From the NCBI GenBank assembly GCA_005223045.1, contig NJBM01000001.1, forward strand, positions 1 through 64,000: DNA of 64,000 nucleotides, read 5' to 3'. The translations under genes were made by a program, and so were the position numbers. The number at the start of each line of letters is the position of its first letter. Position 1 is the stretch's first letter. Positions 50,901-58,911 of the stretch are shown here, in pieces. The notes under the pieces were generated by a model. The model was not told where the DNA came from and searched no databases. It worked only from the letters and a program-made list of their open reading frames with translations. This DNA comes from Planctomycetes bacterium B3_Pla. GTDB lineage: Bacteria > Planctomycetota > Phycisphaerae > Sedimentisphaerales > Anaerobacaceae.

Positions 50901-51908
50901 GAAGCTCCATGTATCACCGGTTACGACCGTTCCGTCTGCAGCTACATCGTCAACACGCCAGTAGTATGTTGTGTCCTTTTGAAGGTCGGCTGCAAGAACT
51001 GACGTTTCGGCCTGGCGCCCCAGAAGCTGATCGGCTCCAAGCTCGGCAGTGGCGCCGAAATACACATCGTGCTCAACCGCGTGGCCTCCGGGGCTCCAGC
51101 CCAAGAGGATCGAGACGTCCTCGACGAGGGCGCCAACCGCCGGGTCGGCGGCATAGGACTTGGGCCTAATGGCCAGCTCGGCGATCTCGTTGGGATCCAG
51201 CACTCGGCTGTAGATTCGAACGTCGTCAAGCTCTCCGGCGAGAAGCCGGCCGCCGGAGGAGCCATCATTGCCCATGTTGACAACGTTATCCTCAGTGAGG
51301 TTGAAGATGTTGGCGCTGCCGCCGCCCTGGTATGTCTCTTCCGCGCCGTCGAGGTAGAGAAGGGTGTCCGGAGGTCGCAGGGCGCCGCCTTCGGCTCCGG
51401 GCTCCGTGGTCTGCACAATATGGTGCCATTCACCATCGTTGATGGTGGTAGCACCCTGAAGATTACCGTTGCCGTGCTCGGCACGCAATCTGCCTGCGTT
51501 GATGCGGAAGGATTGGCGTTGACCGCCTACGCCGGTACCATCGCTGCTGCCCCAGGTCACAAATGCACCCGAGGCGTCCGTTGTCTTAACCCAGAAAGCG
51601 ATGCTGCATGCCGGGTTGAAAGGATTGTCGGGATCAGTGCGGTCGGCGTTGATGCCCGTATAGCTGGGGACAATGGCGTAGTCACCGCTGCCATCGAGCG
51701 ACAGAGCGCCGCCGTGCAGTCCGACATCGACGAGATGCGCATCGCCGACGAGCTCCGCATCCCGGCCTTTGGCCGACGAGTCGCTGGCATCGCCGTCGAA
51801 CTGCCACCAGCCTTCGAGGGCTGGATCGTCATCCAAGCCGGCGGGGCTGACGGCTGTCATACCCAGCACCAAAATAAAAGACATTAAATAAATCAGTTTC
51901 CTGGACAT
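47961..51908 (-). CDS. Secreted three-LamG multidomain protein (1315 aa)
   Basis: This is the largest LamG-family member. It has signal peptide MSRKLIYLMSFILVLGM ending near PAG, LamG 1 (about 28-250; LEGWWQFDGDASDSSAKG), two FN3-like domains (250-440), LamG 2 (about 441-665; LVALWTFDGDSGGVALDQSG), an FN3-like domain, a beta-sandwich containing a DUF1349-like insert (about 815-1090; ADIWGTADEFQYAYTTL, WTKAGIMIRESLDAGS) and LamG 3 at the C-terminus (about 1095-1315; VGHWTLDETSGTTAADSSG). No catalytic domain is evident. A strong AAGGAGG precedes the ATG, and the promoter lies at 52297-52326. Confidence 0.9.
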   Translation of the reverse strand: MSRKLIYLMSFILVLGMTAVSPAGLDDDPALEGWWQFDGDASDSSAKGRDAELVGDAHLVDVGLHGGALSLDGSGDYAIVPSYTGINADRTDPDNPFNPACSIAFWVKTTDASGAFVTWGSSDGTGVGGQRQSFRINAGRLRAEHGNGNLQGATTINDGEWHHIVQTTEPGAEGGALRPPDTLLYLDGAEETYQGGGSANIFNLTEDNVVNMGNDGSSGGRLLAGELDDVRIYSRVLDPNEIAELAIRPKSYAADPAVGALVEDVSILLGWSPGGHAVEHDVYFGATAELGADQLLGRQAETSVLAADLQKDTTYYWRVDDVAADGTVVTGDTWSFWVPPRSSYDPSIEDGSKILGASANLSWTAGFSPIMHQVYFGTDADQVANAADAPLVADIGHDTGELQPDTTYYWRVDEFYGTETVTGQVWSFSTVPVLPVTDDPNLVALWTFDGDSGGVALDQSGNGNHVALKNGAQVAAGHGGDVLDLGAEGYGAVANLTYETTDIPEITVSAWIRTDVETDQYVASFDRNEYWRLEINGNGAGDGQVGWDLFSSDGQLDYGSVTRVDDAEWHHVTGVFDNGTATIYIDGFAEPSVTTGATFGTGNLRYGLIAANSEATSFDGSNSGGPPLAGEMDDLAIYDRAFTEDEMRQLYGNLLMAWQPQPAIGDSGDIWSMTTLSWTPGDGATEHFIYLGTDPDAVAAADVLDTTGIYRGFQSEASYVIPEKLDFDTNYYWRVDERALSGGIVGLTTGRVWPFSTEAELVIYDTETPFDYDTSVDPFMSDISLDLDPALDLTEPIGRLAVSYTGNAAPGSVTVDDAAGTVTVVGRGADIWGTADEFQYAYTTLTGDGSMTVKVDSLASTDNWTKAGIMIRESLDAGSAFAAVYATGTNGVRFQARMMTDQDAVSDTSVATDEQKAAAAPVWIMIERVFPMINAYYSTDGVMFVPMSWNPQVIPMTPAPIHIGLAVTSHSGAETFAEAVFSEVSSTGGVAAGPLTSAEIGLASNSAEPMYLVLTDASGATAALLNPDPAATQQTSATDFTVVLQIPHLLFAVDLTAVAKVSLVIGDLDAPAPGGSGSLTINNVRLLGIEKPVGHWTLDETSGTTAADSSGNGNDGTLNGDPVWATGIVAGALEFDGVDDYVDCGNPAILDPGTGDFTISAWIKGSVDPGTDTLIFSKGGDSGGGIRYELMLRDNNNGDIKVLVDDDNDKYDPSSETVGLLDGAWHHIVGMRRNGTELRVYIDGVEDMGVTTHSESTIPETYDLSGASQANAHIGANWHNEDLVVQKFFLGLIDDVRVYDRALSEGEIAKLVAGL

Positions 51909-52296
51909 AATCTTGTCCTCCTTCTAAAAAAATTGGAATTATGAAATAGCCGCGATTTGGTCACACACCAAAACACGCTATGTCTCAAACAAGCACCATT
52001 GCGATCACCAATAATGCCTGTCGGAGACAACTTTGAAAAACGAAACAACGGATTACTCTGCGCACCTTCAGCAGACTCAGCCTGGTTTGGATAAATAGAA
52101 CACTGTGCTTTTACCTTACCTCCTTCCTTCCAGGACCCGGTATGAGCCACCACCTGAGGTACGAAGCTATCAACTCGATCACGCAAAAACTTTGCCGCGA
52201 GCCTGTGCCATCGCATTACAACTCCTCCACCGAAAAGCTTGCAAAACACCTCAAAAATGCGAAACCTCGAAAACTACAAGCTTCACTAAACTCTAT

Positions 52297-52326
52297 ATTT
52301 TACCAGAATAAATGCTCCGTAGTCAA
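52297..52326 (-). promoter_or_regulatory. Sigma-70-type promoter for the three-LamG gene
   Basis: On the minus strand, TTGACT (52326-52321), an 18-base spacer ending TCTGG, and TAAAAT (52302-52297). The layout matches the plus-strand LamG promoters at 22598 and 25469. Confidence 0.78.
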
Positions 52327-52509
52327 GAAAAAACATGGAAAAGCCAAAATATCGGCACTTCAAGCGAGTCCAGACTGACTTGCCAACATTTGGCATTTTG
52401 GGGTATCTACTTTATTTGATCTCGACAATCAGCGATGATTGTTAGGTTTCGCCTGCGTTATTTCGTTGGTTTGTGAGCCAGGGGGGCAGAAATGCGGGCG
52501 CGCGCAAGC

Positions 52510-52542
52510 GGGGCCCATGCCGAAATTGTCGGCACAGGCCCC
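52510..52542 (-). terminator. Terminator-like hairpin after the single-LamG gene
   Basis: On the minus strand GGGGCCTGTGCCGAC pairs with the CGGCATGGGCCCC arm. It shares the GGGGCCTGT stem start with the terminators at 31411 and 34156. The T-run is poor, so efficiency is uncertain. Confidence 0.65.
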
Positions 52543-52585
52543 GAATTGATTCAAATCCTGATCCTCATTATAACGTAAGCGGCTC

Positions 52586-55384
52586 CTACCGGCCGGCAGC
52601 ATCCCTGGACCGATAGAGCCGGATATCGTCAAAATACATCGTGCCCGAACCACCGGTCGTCGTCATGCCGCTCTTTGAACCCAGACCGATGGCGATCTTG
52701 TCAACGTCGGTCAGGTTGACGCCTTGATCGACGATGGTTTGCAGGGGGATGACCCACTCTGTCCAGATGTCAATATTCGCCGCGGCTGGATCGTCGTGGA
52801 CCACCACAGCAGGCGCGCCGCCGGCATTGGAGACCTCCACATAGAGCGGCTCGGCGGCATTGCTGGCTATCCCGATGTCCTGATTCGCCCACTGCGGGCC
52901 AACCGTGCCGGTAGTCCTGACATTCGAGAACCTGGCCTCGCCAACAGCATTGTTATTGTGGCTGGTCAGCGCCAGGCCTACGTAAACATTCGAAGTCATC
53001 GAGATATTCTGCGGATTCCAGGCCATGGGAGTCCACGCCGTTCCGTTGCTGGAATAGTAACCTCTGAAGTTGCCGGCGATATCACGTTCCAGTTTCACCC
53101 AGAACGGCGCCGTGACAGCCTGCTGTTCATCTGTCGCCACACTGCTGTCGCTCGTGGCGCCGGCATCGGTGTCCGTCCGGGCCTGGAATCGGCAGCCGTT
53201 CGTGGGCGTGCCGTCGGTGTTGGTGGGCGTGATGTAAACTGCGGCAAACTTCGAGCCAGGATCGAGCGTCTCGCGAATCATCACCCCGGCCTTGGCCCAG
53301 TTGTTCGTATTTTCGACGCTAAGAATCTGTGCCTCTATCGAGCCTACGCCAGTGAGCGTCTTGAAGGCATAGTGAAACTCGTCGGCTTCGTTCCAGATAT
53401 CTGCACCCGTCGCGGTTATCGCGTAGGCGCCAACCTGGTCTTCTGTGAAGCTGCCGGCAGACGCCGCCTGACCCTGGAACCAGATCGACAATTCTTCGAC
53501 GCCTTCCTCGGTCCAGTCGCGCTGAGCCGTCAGCGCCAGAGTCGCCTCTGAATTCGTTACACCAGCCGTGTTGTCGTAGGAGACCGGCATTGACTGAGAA
53601 CCGCCATGAACAACCGTCTGCTCGGCATACGGCGGCAGCACATAGCCTACCTGTAAACCGTTGTCAGTAACGCCAAAGCCATCGATCCAGGCCTGCCAGA
53701 TGGCTTCGCCGGCCGAGTCGTCGTCTGTATAGTCTTCAAAATCCTCCACGACAAAGAAATCGCCCGTCGTGAAGCTCCAGACGTTGCCGAGCCACGGACT
53801 GTCGGCGTTCGTGCCGTTGACTTCATCGATCCGCCAGTAGTAAGCGGTTTCCAAGGCAAGTTTGCCGGGATCATAGCTCTCATCACCGAGCGCCCTGGTC
53901 CCCCCATACTCGGGCGCAGTCTTGGCGGCATTCTTCACGGCATCGGCATCCATGCCGAAGTACACCTCGTGCGAAGCGGCAAGTGCTCCCGGATTCCAGC
54001 CAAGAATCGCTGTAGGCTCCACGCCAACAGCGCCGTTAGACGGATTCGGACTCCCGACGGCGCCCTGCGTTGTGAAGCTCCAGACGTCGCCTTTGTACGT
54101 ATCGACGGCATCAAACTCATCGACACGCCAGTAATAGGTCCTGGCCAATTTAAGCGGGCCGGGATCATAGGTCGCGACCCCCTGGGGGAGACCCCCGGCG
54201 GCGTTGCTGACCGTATCAAAGTCGTCGCCGAAGTAAACGGTGTGCACTTTCGCGCTGAAACCCAGCGTCCAGCCAAGCACTGCATTCAACTCGACAGATT
54301 CGGCGCCATCGGCCGGGTCGGGTGCATAAGCGGTCTTCGGCGGGACCGAAAAGCTCCAGACGGGGCCTTTCCACGGACTGTTCGGCTCGGCCTCATTGAC
54401 CTCATCGATTCGCCAGTAATAGGTTGTTCCGGGAACAAGGCCGTCCGGGTAAGCAAATCCCGGGAATCCGGCGATAAACATTGTCGTGGCTTGATTGATC
54501 CTGAAGGTCTCGCCGAGGCCCTCGCTTACGTCGTCAATATCGTCGCCCAAATACACATCGTGTGAAACGGTAAAATCTCCCGGCGACCAGTTCAGAGTCA
54601 CCCATGTGTCCTCGATTATGGCGCCGTCAGCCGGGACCGGACCCATGGCATACGGATAAGCTTCACCTTTCATAGCAGCCTGAACGTTTGCCGCCGATAG
54701 CGCCTCGTTGTAAATCCTCACATCATCGATTAGACCATCCCATCCTCCGCCGTCATCTTTACAACCCTGGCCAACAATCAATTTGGTCACACCGGTTATG
54801 GTGCCGGTAGTCCCTGCATCGTTGCCCCTTGGTGTGTCCAGCTCTCCGTCAATGTACAACAGCAATTCATTTCCACTGCTCCAGACCATCGCAACGTGCT
54901 GCCACTCGGTGGTCTGGGTATTGTCCGAACCCTCGTAAGCCTGATGACCGCCGGTCGAGTCCAGTGCCATTTTGATCAGGTTCGAGCCGTCCGGCCAGGC
55001 CCAACTGGCTGCATCATAGCGGAAGTTCCTGTTGTCGCCGCCGGCGGGATCCTCGAAGATGACAAAGCCCTTGTCAGTGCCGACCACGTCGGACTTGATC
55101 CAGAGACAAATCGTTATCGCGTCCAGACCGTTGATGTAGTCCCCGGCCGTTTCGTCGATGACGCGATCGCCACCGCCGCCCAAGTCCAGGGCGCCGCCTG
55201 TCTTACCGGCTACCCACGCGGCATTGCCTTCCAGCGTGCCGTCGTACCCGTTGCCGCTTGAGTCATGGGCCGTGGTCCCGGATCCATCATCAAAATCCCA
55301 GTGAAGAATCAGATCCCCTGAGGCATTGGCCGCCATGCTTACGACCACAAAGAGAGAGATCAGACAAAACAGTCTTCTACACAT
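52586..55384 (-). CDS. Secreted LamG / FN3-like protein with nested DUF1349-like insert (932 aa)
   Basis: The protein has signal peptide MCRRLFCLISLFVVVSM ending near NASG, one LamG domain (about 24-240; LHWDFDDGSGTTAHDSSGNG, DDVRIYNEALSAANV), three FN3-like domains (about 245-540), and the C-terminal beta-sandwich (about 545-932; FEDYTDDDSAGEAIWQAW). This is interrupted by the DUF1349-like insert (GADIWNEADEFHYAFKTL, AKAGVMIRETLDPGS) and resumes with WANQDIGIASNAAEPLY. The last 380 residues closely parallel those of the gene at 28010. AAGGAGG lies before the ATG. Confidence 0.9.
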   Translation of the reverse strand: MCRRLFCLISLFVVVSMAANASGDLILHWDFDDGSGTTAHDSSGNGYDGTLEGNAAWVAGKTGGALDLGGGGDRVIDETAGDYINGLDAITICLWIKSDVVGTDKGFVIFEDPAGGDNRNFRYDAASWAWPDGSNLIKMALDSTGGHQAYEGSDNTQTTEWQHVAMVWSSGNELLLYIDGELDTPRGNDAGTTGTITGVTKLIVGQGCKDDGGGWDGLIDDVRIYNEALSAANVQAAMKGEAYPYAMGPVPADGAIIEDTWVTLNWSPGDFTVSHDVYLGDDIDDVSEGLGETFRINQATTMFIAGFPGFAYPDGLVPGTTYYWRIDEVNEAEPNSPWKGPVWSFSVPPKTAYAPDPADGAESVELNAVLGWTLGFSAKVHTVYFGDDFDTVSNAAGGLPQGVATYDPGPLKLARTYYWRVDEFDAVDTYKGDVWSFTTQGAVGSPNPSNGAVGVEPTAILGWNPGALAASHEVYFGMDADAVKNAAKTAPEYGGTRALGDESYDPGKLALETAYYWRIDEVNGTNADSPWLGNVWSFTTGDFFVVEDFEDYTDDDSAGEAIWQAWIDGFGVTDNGLQVGYVLPPYAEQTVVHGGSQSMPVSYDNTAGVTNSEATLALTAQRDWTEEGVEELSIWFQGQAASAGSFTEDQVGAYAITATGADIWNEADEFHYAFKTLTGVGSIEAQILSVENTNNWAKAGVMIRETLDPGSKFAAVYITPTNTDGTPTNGCRFQARTDTDAGATSDSSVATDEQQAVTAPFWVKLERDIAGNFRGYYSSNGTAWTPMAWNPQNISMTSNVYVGLALTSHNNNAVGEARFSNVRTTGTVGPQWANQDIGIASNAAEPLYVEVSNAGGAPAVVVHDDPAAANIDIWTEWVIPLQTIVDQGVNLTDVDKIAIGLGSKSGMTTTGGSGTMYFDDIRLYRSRDAAGR

Positions 55385-55491
55385 AATAATCCTCCTTCTT
55401 CCAAGAAAAGATTAACATAAAGCGACCTGCAACGGTCGCTGATCTTCTATAATTAAAATGCAAAAAGCAAAGTGCAAAATGACACGTAAGT

Positions 55492-55594
55492 GTCATACTG
55501 AGGCGAAGCCGAAGTATCTGGCCGGCGGCAACATTCCCGATGCACGTCTATCGGGGTTCGCTTCGCTCAGAACGCCTGAAAAGCGGCGTTTTGA
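55492..55594. repeat. Composite dispersed repeat, copy 2
   Basis: GTCATACTGAGGCGAAGCCG...GTATCTGGCC (55492-55523), the palindromic ATTCCCGATGCACGTCTATC (55533-55557) and CGCTCAGAACGCCTG...TTTTGA (55564-55594). The order matches 39277-39402 but without the AGGGACNCC part. Confidence 0.85.
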
Positions 55595-55703
55595 TTTTTT
55601 AGTTTTGCTCTTTGATCTTCCTGCGCCTCCCTGCCTCGAAAGCCTGAGAATAACAAGGATTTTGGTCAATGAAAGACCGGGAAATCCATGAATTCCAACA
55701 TCT

Positions 55704-55733
55704 TTTGTACCAAATCAGCGACCTTCACGTCAA
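55704..55733 (-). promoter_or_regulatory. Likely promoter for the single-LamG gene
   Basis: On the minus strand, TTGACG (55733-55728), an 18-base spacer ending TTTGG and TACAAA (55709-55704). The -10 is weaker than in the siblings but the spacing and the GG before it are the same. The leader would be about 320 bases. Confidence 0.6.
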
Positions 55734-56112
55734 GGAAAAACCCGGACCAGGTTATGCGCCGTCCATGCTGAGATGGAACAGGAACGCCTCAAGAACGAGT
55801 GTTTCTCGGCAACCTCACAGTTCCAAACGCGCAAACCGTCTTGGTAATTTCTCGGATCCCGGATATCGGTGGATGGAAAACGTTCGGCTGCGCCATAAAA
55901 CTGGGGAGAATAGCTAAAATCGCAATATTGGGTGATTTCTATGCTATTCCATAAGTTGACATAGATAGAAGAGCTAAAAAAAGCCAATTAAGAGGAGTGG
56001 GAATTTGGCATTTTAAGATAGACGCACCGGCACAATCTTAGTATAATAGTTGAGCTGGGCAAATTACGTCAGATGAGAGAACAAAAAAAGTTGGAATTTC
56101 TTTATTTTCTCA

Positions 56113-56141
56113 TTGACTTGAAAAAAGATAAGTGGTAAACT
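56113..56141 (+). promoter_or_regulatory. Promoter upstream of the exported small-protein/secretin cluster
   Basis: TTGACT at 56113-56118, a 17-base spacer ending GTGG and TAAACT at 56136-56141. It starts a leader of nearly 390 bases that contains no gene I can identify. Confidence 0.65.
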
Positions 56142-56527
56142 TGGTGAATCGGCAGAGTGTTTGATTGCACAATGCCAGCCGCGTTCGCGGCGGAACTTTG
56201 TCTTGGCAGCACTGGATTTGTATGCCGGACCAAGAGTGAGGACAGTGACGGTAAGGAGATGATGAAAAGGAATTGCAGTATTCCACTCCGTACACAACCT
56301 CCACTTTTTTAACCTTACCGGCTGATTTTAGCTCATTAGCCGGAAAAATGCTGAGTTGTTGAACATGCTCGGCACTGTCGGCTCTAACGGAGAAGATGCC
56401 GAGAGAACAGGGGCCAAAAAACGGGGCGTTCTCAATACCAACGGATTGACACGGCAAGAGAAGTCGCTGCGCAGATAGCGCAGCGAAGAGATTGCTGTCG
56501 GAAGATGGCTTTTGGGGGGGGAAAGAA

Positions 56528-57001
56528 ATGATGAAAAGAACATTAATAACAACCTGGATAGTGGCGGCAACGTTGTTTGGAGTGGCGGGAGTTGTCAAAG
56601 CGGTGCAACCTGCCAAAACCAGCAACAACGCTAAGCCGTTCGTCCACATATCCACCAGTCCGGATGAGCTTGACCTTGGCAGTGCTGCAGGCCCGGGCTT
56701 CTACAACGTGCCAAAGGCTTTAACGGTTAATGTGGAATCCAACTGCGTGCACGGCCCAATTACGATTTCCGCGACGAAGCTCAGGCGACGCCTCGGCGGC
56801 GGCGAAATAACGCCCGACCGCATTTTCGTCAGGACGTATGGAACAGGCGGATTTGTCCCGATGGAAAGGCCTGTGGTGATATCCCAACCTAAGGCCGGCT
56901 CGCACAAAATCGTGCTTGACGTACAGGTGCTGACGGGTTTCAGGGACAGAGCGGGAGGTTACAAGGGAGCGTTCACAGTTACCGTGATGCCGCCGGTTTG
57001 A
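56528..57001 (+). CDS. Small exported beta-rich protein (possible surface subunit)
   Basis: The 157-residue protein has a signal peptide (RTLITTWIVAATLFGVAGVVKA) and a mature domain rich in beta strands. Conserved-looking segments are HISTSPDELDLGSAAGPGF, LTVNVESNC, VMIS-type strands, and a terminal YKGAFTVTVMPPV. A final GxFTVTV strand is typical of WxL, spore-coat-U and fimbrial-subunit-like domains, but no WxL motif is present, so I leave the family open. The protein at 57447 ends similarly (VGTVTVTVKPNV). A G-rich ribosome-binding site (GGGGGGAAAG) lies before the ATG. Its position before the WxLIP-like and secretin genes suggests that it is their cargo or subunit. Confidence 0.75.
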   Translation: MMKRTLITTWIVAATLFGVAGVVKAVQPAKTSNNAKPFVHISTSPDELDLGSAAGPGFYNVPKALTVNVESNCVHGPITISATKLRRRLGGGEITPDRIFVRTYGTGGFVPMERPVVISQPKAGSHKIVLDVQVLTGFRDRAGGYKGAFTVTVMPPV

Positions 57002-57446
57002 TTTGAGAGAGAACAAGTGATGAAAACGACAGGAAGGATTCGGTTTTCGATATTATCAGTCATTATATATGCCCAGGATTGTGGATAGATGTTTTGTCCA
57101 AAACTGAAGACCCCCTTCCTTAGAAAGAGGATGCGGGAGAAAGGAGGTGTGTGAGGTAGTGAAAAACTGGTAAGTCGCAGGCAAAAGGATGCTTGCGAGT
57201 CGCTGAAAGAAGCTGGCCTGCTTTTGAGGCGACCGAGCGATTGAAGAAACGACGATTGGAAATCGGAAATTCGATGAAATCGCAACCTCATGAGGCCTCG
57301 GCTCGGCGGCACGGCGGGCACACTCGCCAGAGCCGGTAAAACAGGTTTTCGGCCCGTTAATTGTGGCTCAGGCTTCTATTAGGTCTGGGCGTGAAGAACC
57401 TTGATTAGCTCTGGAGGCTATTACCGGCCTCCTTGGAGCGAATGCT
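57002..57446. other. 445-bp region between two small exported-protein genes
   Basis: No gene or recognised RNA motif was found. Just before the next gene, GGAGGC (57413-57418) and GCCTCC (57427-57432) can pair, and the true GGAG site (57435-57438) follows it directly, so the stem could affect ribosome access. The rest has purine-rich stretches (GGGAGAAAGGAGG near 57130) without matching frames. Confidence 0.5.
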
Positions 57447-58016
57447 ATGAAGAGGGAAATGAAAATGATAAAAAGAACTTTGATTGCGATTGCAGTTGTA
57501 GCTTTACTGGCGACTTCGACGCAGGCGTTAGGCCCTGACCCTCACACTGGTACTTTCGATAAGCAGTCGAGCATAAAGGTCAACATCATGGAGATGGACA
57601 TTGGCTGGCCCTTTGAGTACAAAGCGCTTGATCTGTGCGCCATTCCCGTGTACATGCACGTTGGCTACTTTGTGCAGGTCTTCGAATGCCACAAGAGAAA
57701 GATCAAGCTGCAGCAAGTTGACTGCGGCGACATTGGCCAGGGTAGTGGCGATTGGCCCTGCTACCATGACTGTGAAGATGTCAAGATCAGAGCCAACTTC
57801 GAGGTCAAACTCGGCCTCAATAAGGCAACAAATGATAGCGGCGTCATCGACAAGTGGGATACTTACTTCGATGGTGCCGACGTCGTTGCCGGCGATGGTG
57901 ACTGGCACACAGTAACAGTCTGCGTCAAGGCCTGGAAGGCCCGCTTGCAGAAGCACTCACCCGGCCAAGAGGTACAGGTTGGTACAGTTACTGTTACAGT
58001 AAAGCCCAACGTTTAG
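57447..58016 (+). CDS. Small exported cysteine-containing beta-rich protein
   Basis: The 189-residue protein has a signal peptide (IKRTLIAIAVVALLATSTQA) and a mature part with seven cysteines (LCAIP, FECHKRK, VDCGDIG, PCYHDCED, VTVCVKAW), unlike its neighbour at 56528. It ends GQEVQVGTVTVTVKPNV, the same type of final strand as the neighbour (GAFTVTVMPPV). I recognise no family. It may be a second subunit or cargo of the system encoded downstream. GGAG is 8 bases before the ATG. A strong terminator follows at 58057, so it is transcribed separately from the WxLIP-like gene. Confidence 0.78.
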   Translation: MKREMKMIKRTLIAIAVVALLATSTQALGPDPHTGTFDKQSSIKVNIMEMDIGWPFEYKALDLCAIPVYMHVGYFVQVFECHKRKIKLQQVDCGDIGQGSGDWPCYHDCEDVKIRANFEVKLGLNKATNDSGVIDKWDTYFDGADVVAGDGDWHTVTVCVKAWKARLQKHSPGQEVQVGTVTVTVKPNV

Positions 58017-58056
58017 TCAGAGCACACTCTTTCGTAAGAAAGAGAAAGTGAAGTCA

Positions 58057-58098
58057 ATAGGGAGGGATGGAGAAAATTCATCCCTCCCTATGTTTTTA
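58057..58098 (+). terminator. Strong intrinsic terminator after the small exported protein
   Basis: ATAGGGAGGGATG (58057-58069) pairs perfectly with CATCCCTCCCTAT (58079-58091), followed by GTTTTTATTT. Confidence 0.95.
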
Positions 58099-58227
58099 TT
58101 TATAAGAGCGTGTGTGAGAACTCTTGTACGTGTTTAGCCGGACAAGGGATATGCGACCCGGCTGTCATTGCGACCGGAGTCCCGCCGTCAGGCGTCCCTT
58201 GCGGGACAACGCCAGTTGGGACCCATT

Positions 58228-58379
58228 CGACAAGCTCAGAGCTTGCCCTGAGCTTGTCGAACGGGGCAGGCTGCGTGGAGAAATCGATTCTCAATAGATC
58301 TCTCCATTCCGCCTTCGGCTCCAGTCGAGATGACGATTGGGTGTCCGCCTTCGGCTCCAGTCGAGATGACGATTGGGTG
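58228..58379. repeat. TTCGACAAGCTCAG inverted repeat and 35-bp direct repeats
   Basis: TTCGACAAGCTCAGAGC is mirrored by GCCCTGAGCTTGTCGAA within 58228-58262. Two exact 35-base copies of a CCGCCTTCGGCTCCAGTCG... unit follow at 58309-58343 and 58345-58379, separated by one base. Related TTCGAC...CTCA repeats occur at 31458-31493 and 34052-34086. Confidence 0.8.
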
Positions 58380-58649
58380 GCAGCCTCATCCTGATTGTCG
58401 TTTATCGGGATGGGGATGGCTGACTCACGCTAAACACGTACGAACTCCTGGTTCTCACTCTTGTCATGAGCTGTTATGAGGATAGGTATTTGCTATGCCG
58501 ATTATATCGACTGGAGTTTTCGATACAAACCGGCTGTGTATTGGAATACTGAAACTGTCCGCTTTAATACATTCGTAATGATTCTTATCGGAACTAAAGG
58601 CGCCGGGCCCCAATGTGATAACAAATTGGGATAATTGGGCAATTTAGGC

Positions 58650-58678
58650 TTGACATAAAGAAGGGAAGTTGGTAAAAT
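58650..58678 (+). promoter_or_regulatory. Strong sigma-70-type promoter of the WxLIP-like/secretin operon
   Basis: TTGACA at 58650-58655, a 17-base spacer ending TTGG and TAAAAT at 58673-58678. This is the closest match to the consensus in the window. Confidence 0.85.
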
Positions 58679-58911
58679 TGATAACATGCTTTAACAGGCA
58701 TACGTATATTAAGAGGGAATGGTTTCATCGGAGGCAGAGACATTAAGATAACCAGAGAGGACGGAATTGCCGACAGGTGGCCCTCACGGGGATTTACAAG
58801 GACATACGCCTGTTACAAATGTGTCGGAAAGTGATGGAGTGACGTTCGAGGATTTTGAAACTGTTAGCAATCTAAAATGTATCGTTTTGGTTTCTTGTTG
58901 GGAGGTGTCAA

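Larger units (their letters stand above)
51909..52585. other. 677-bp intergenic region between two minus-strand LamG genes
   Basis: Read on the minus strand it contains the terminator of the upstream gene (52542-52510), the promoter 52326-52297 and a leader of about 390 bases for the three-LamG gene. The region between is AT-rich, with no convincing frame on either strand; the small plus-strand frames here lack ribosome-binding sites. Confidence 0.65.
55385..56527. other. 1143-bp non-coding region
   Basis: From the left: the leader of the minus-strand LamG gene, an AAAATGCAAAAAGCAAAG-type AT-rich repeat, the composite repeat 55492-55594, the minus-strand promoter 55704-55733, a stretch with no recognised feature, and the plus-strand promoter 56113-56141 with a leader of nearly 390 bases to the next gene. 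I found no credible gene: the short frames at 55669-55917 and on the minus strand at 56110-56655 lack ribosome-binding sites and protein-like composition. Confidence 0.6.
58017..58911. other. 895-bp intergenic region: terminator, dispersed repeats, promoter, long leader
   Basis: It holds the terminator at 58057-58098, a reverse copy of the AGGGACNCC repeat (58183-58206), a TTCGACAAGCTCAGAGC inverted repeat (58228-58262), two adjacent 35-bp repeats (58309-58379), the promoter at 58650-58678 and a leader of about 230 bases with a GGGAGGTG ribosome-binding site. No gene is visible. Confidence 0.7.

Noticed and set aside
55669..55917. Possible 82-residue gene in the 1143-bp gap
   Set aside because: No ribosome-binding site, unlike any family I know, overlaps a probable promoter on the other strand.
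57002..57446. A cyclic-di-GMP or other known riboswitch before the gene at 57447
   Set aside because: I looked for conserved core sequences of common riboswitches and saw none; only a small stem next to the ribosome-binding site.
58110..58394. Possible 94-residue gene
   Set aside because: The frame consists of the inverted and tandem repeats at 58183-58379 and lies after a strong terminator without a start signal.
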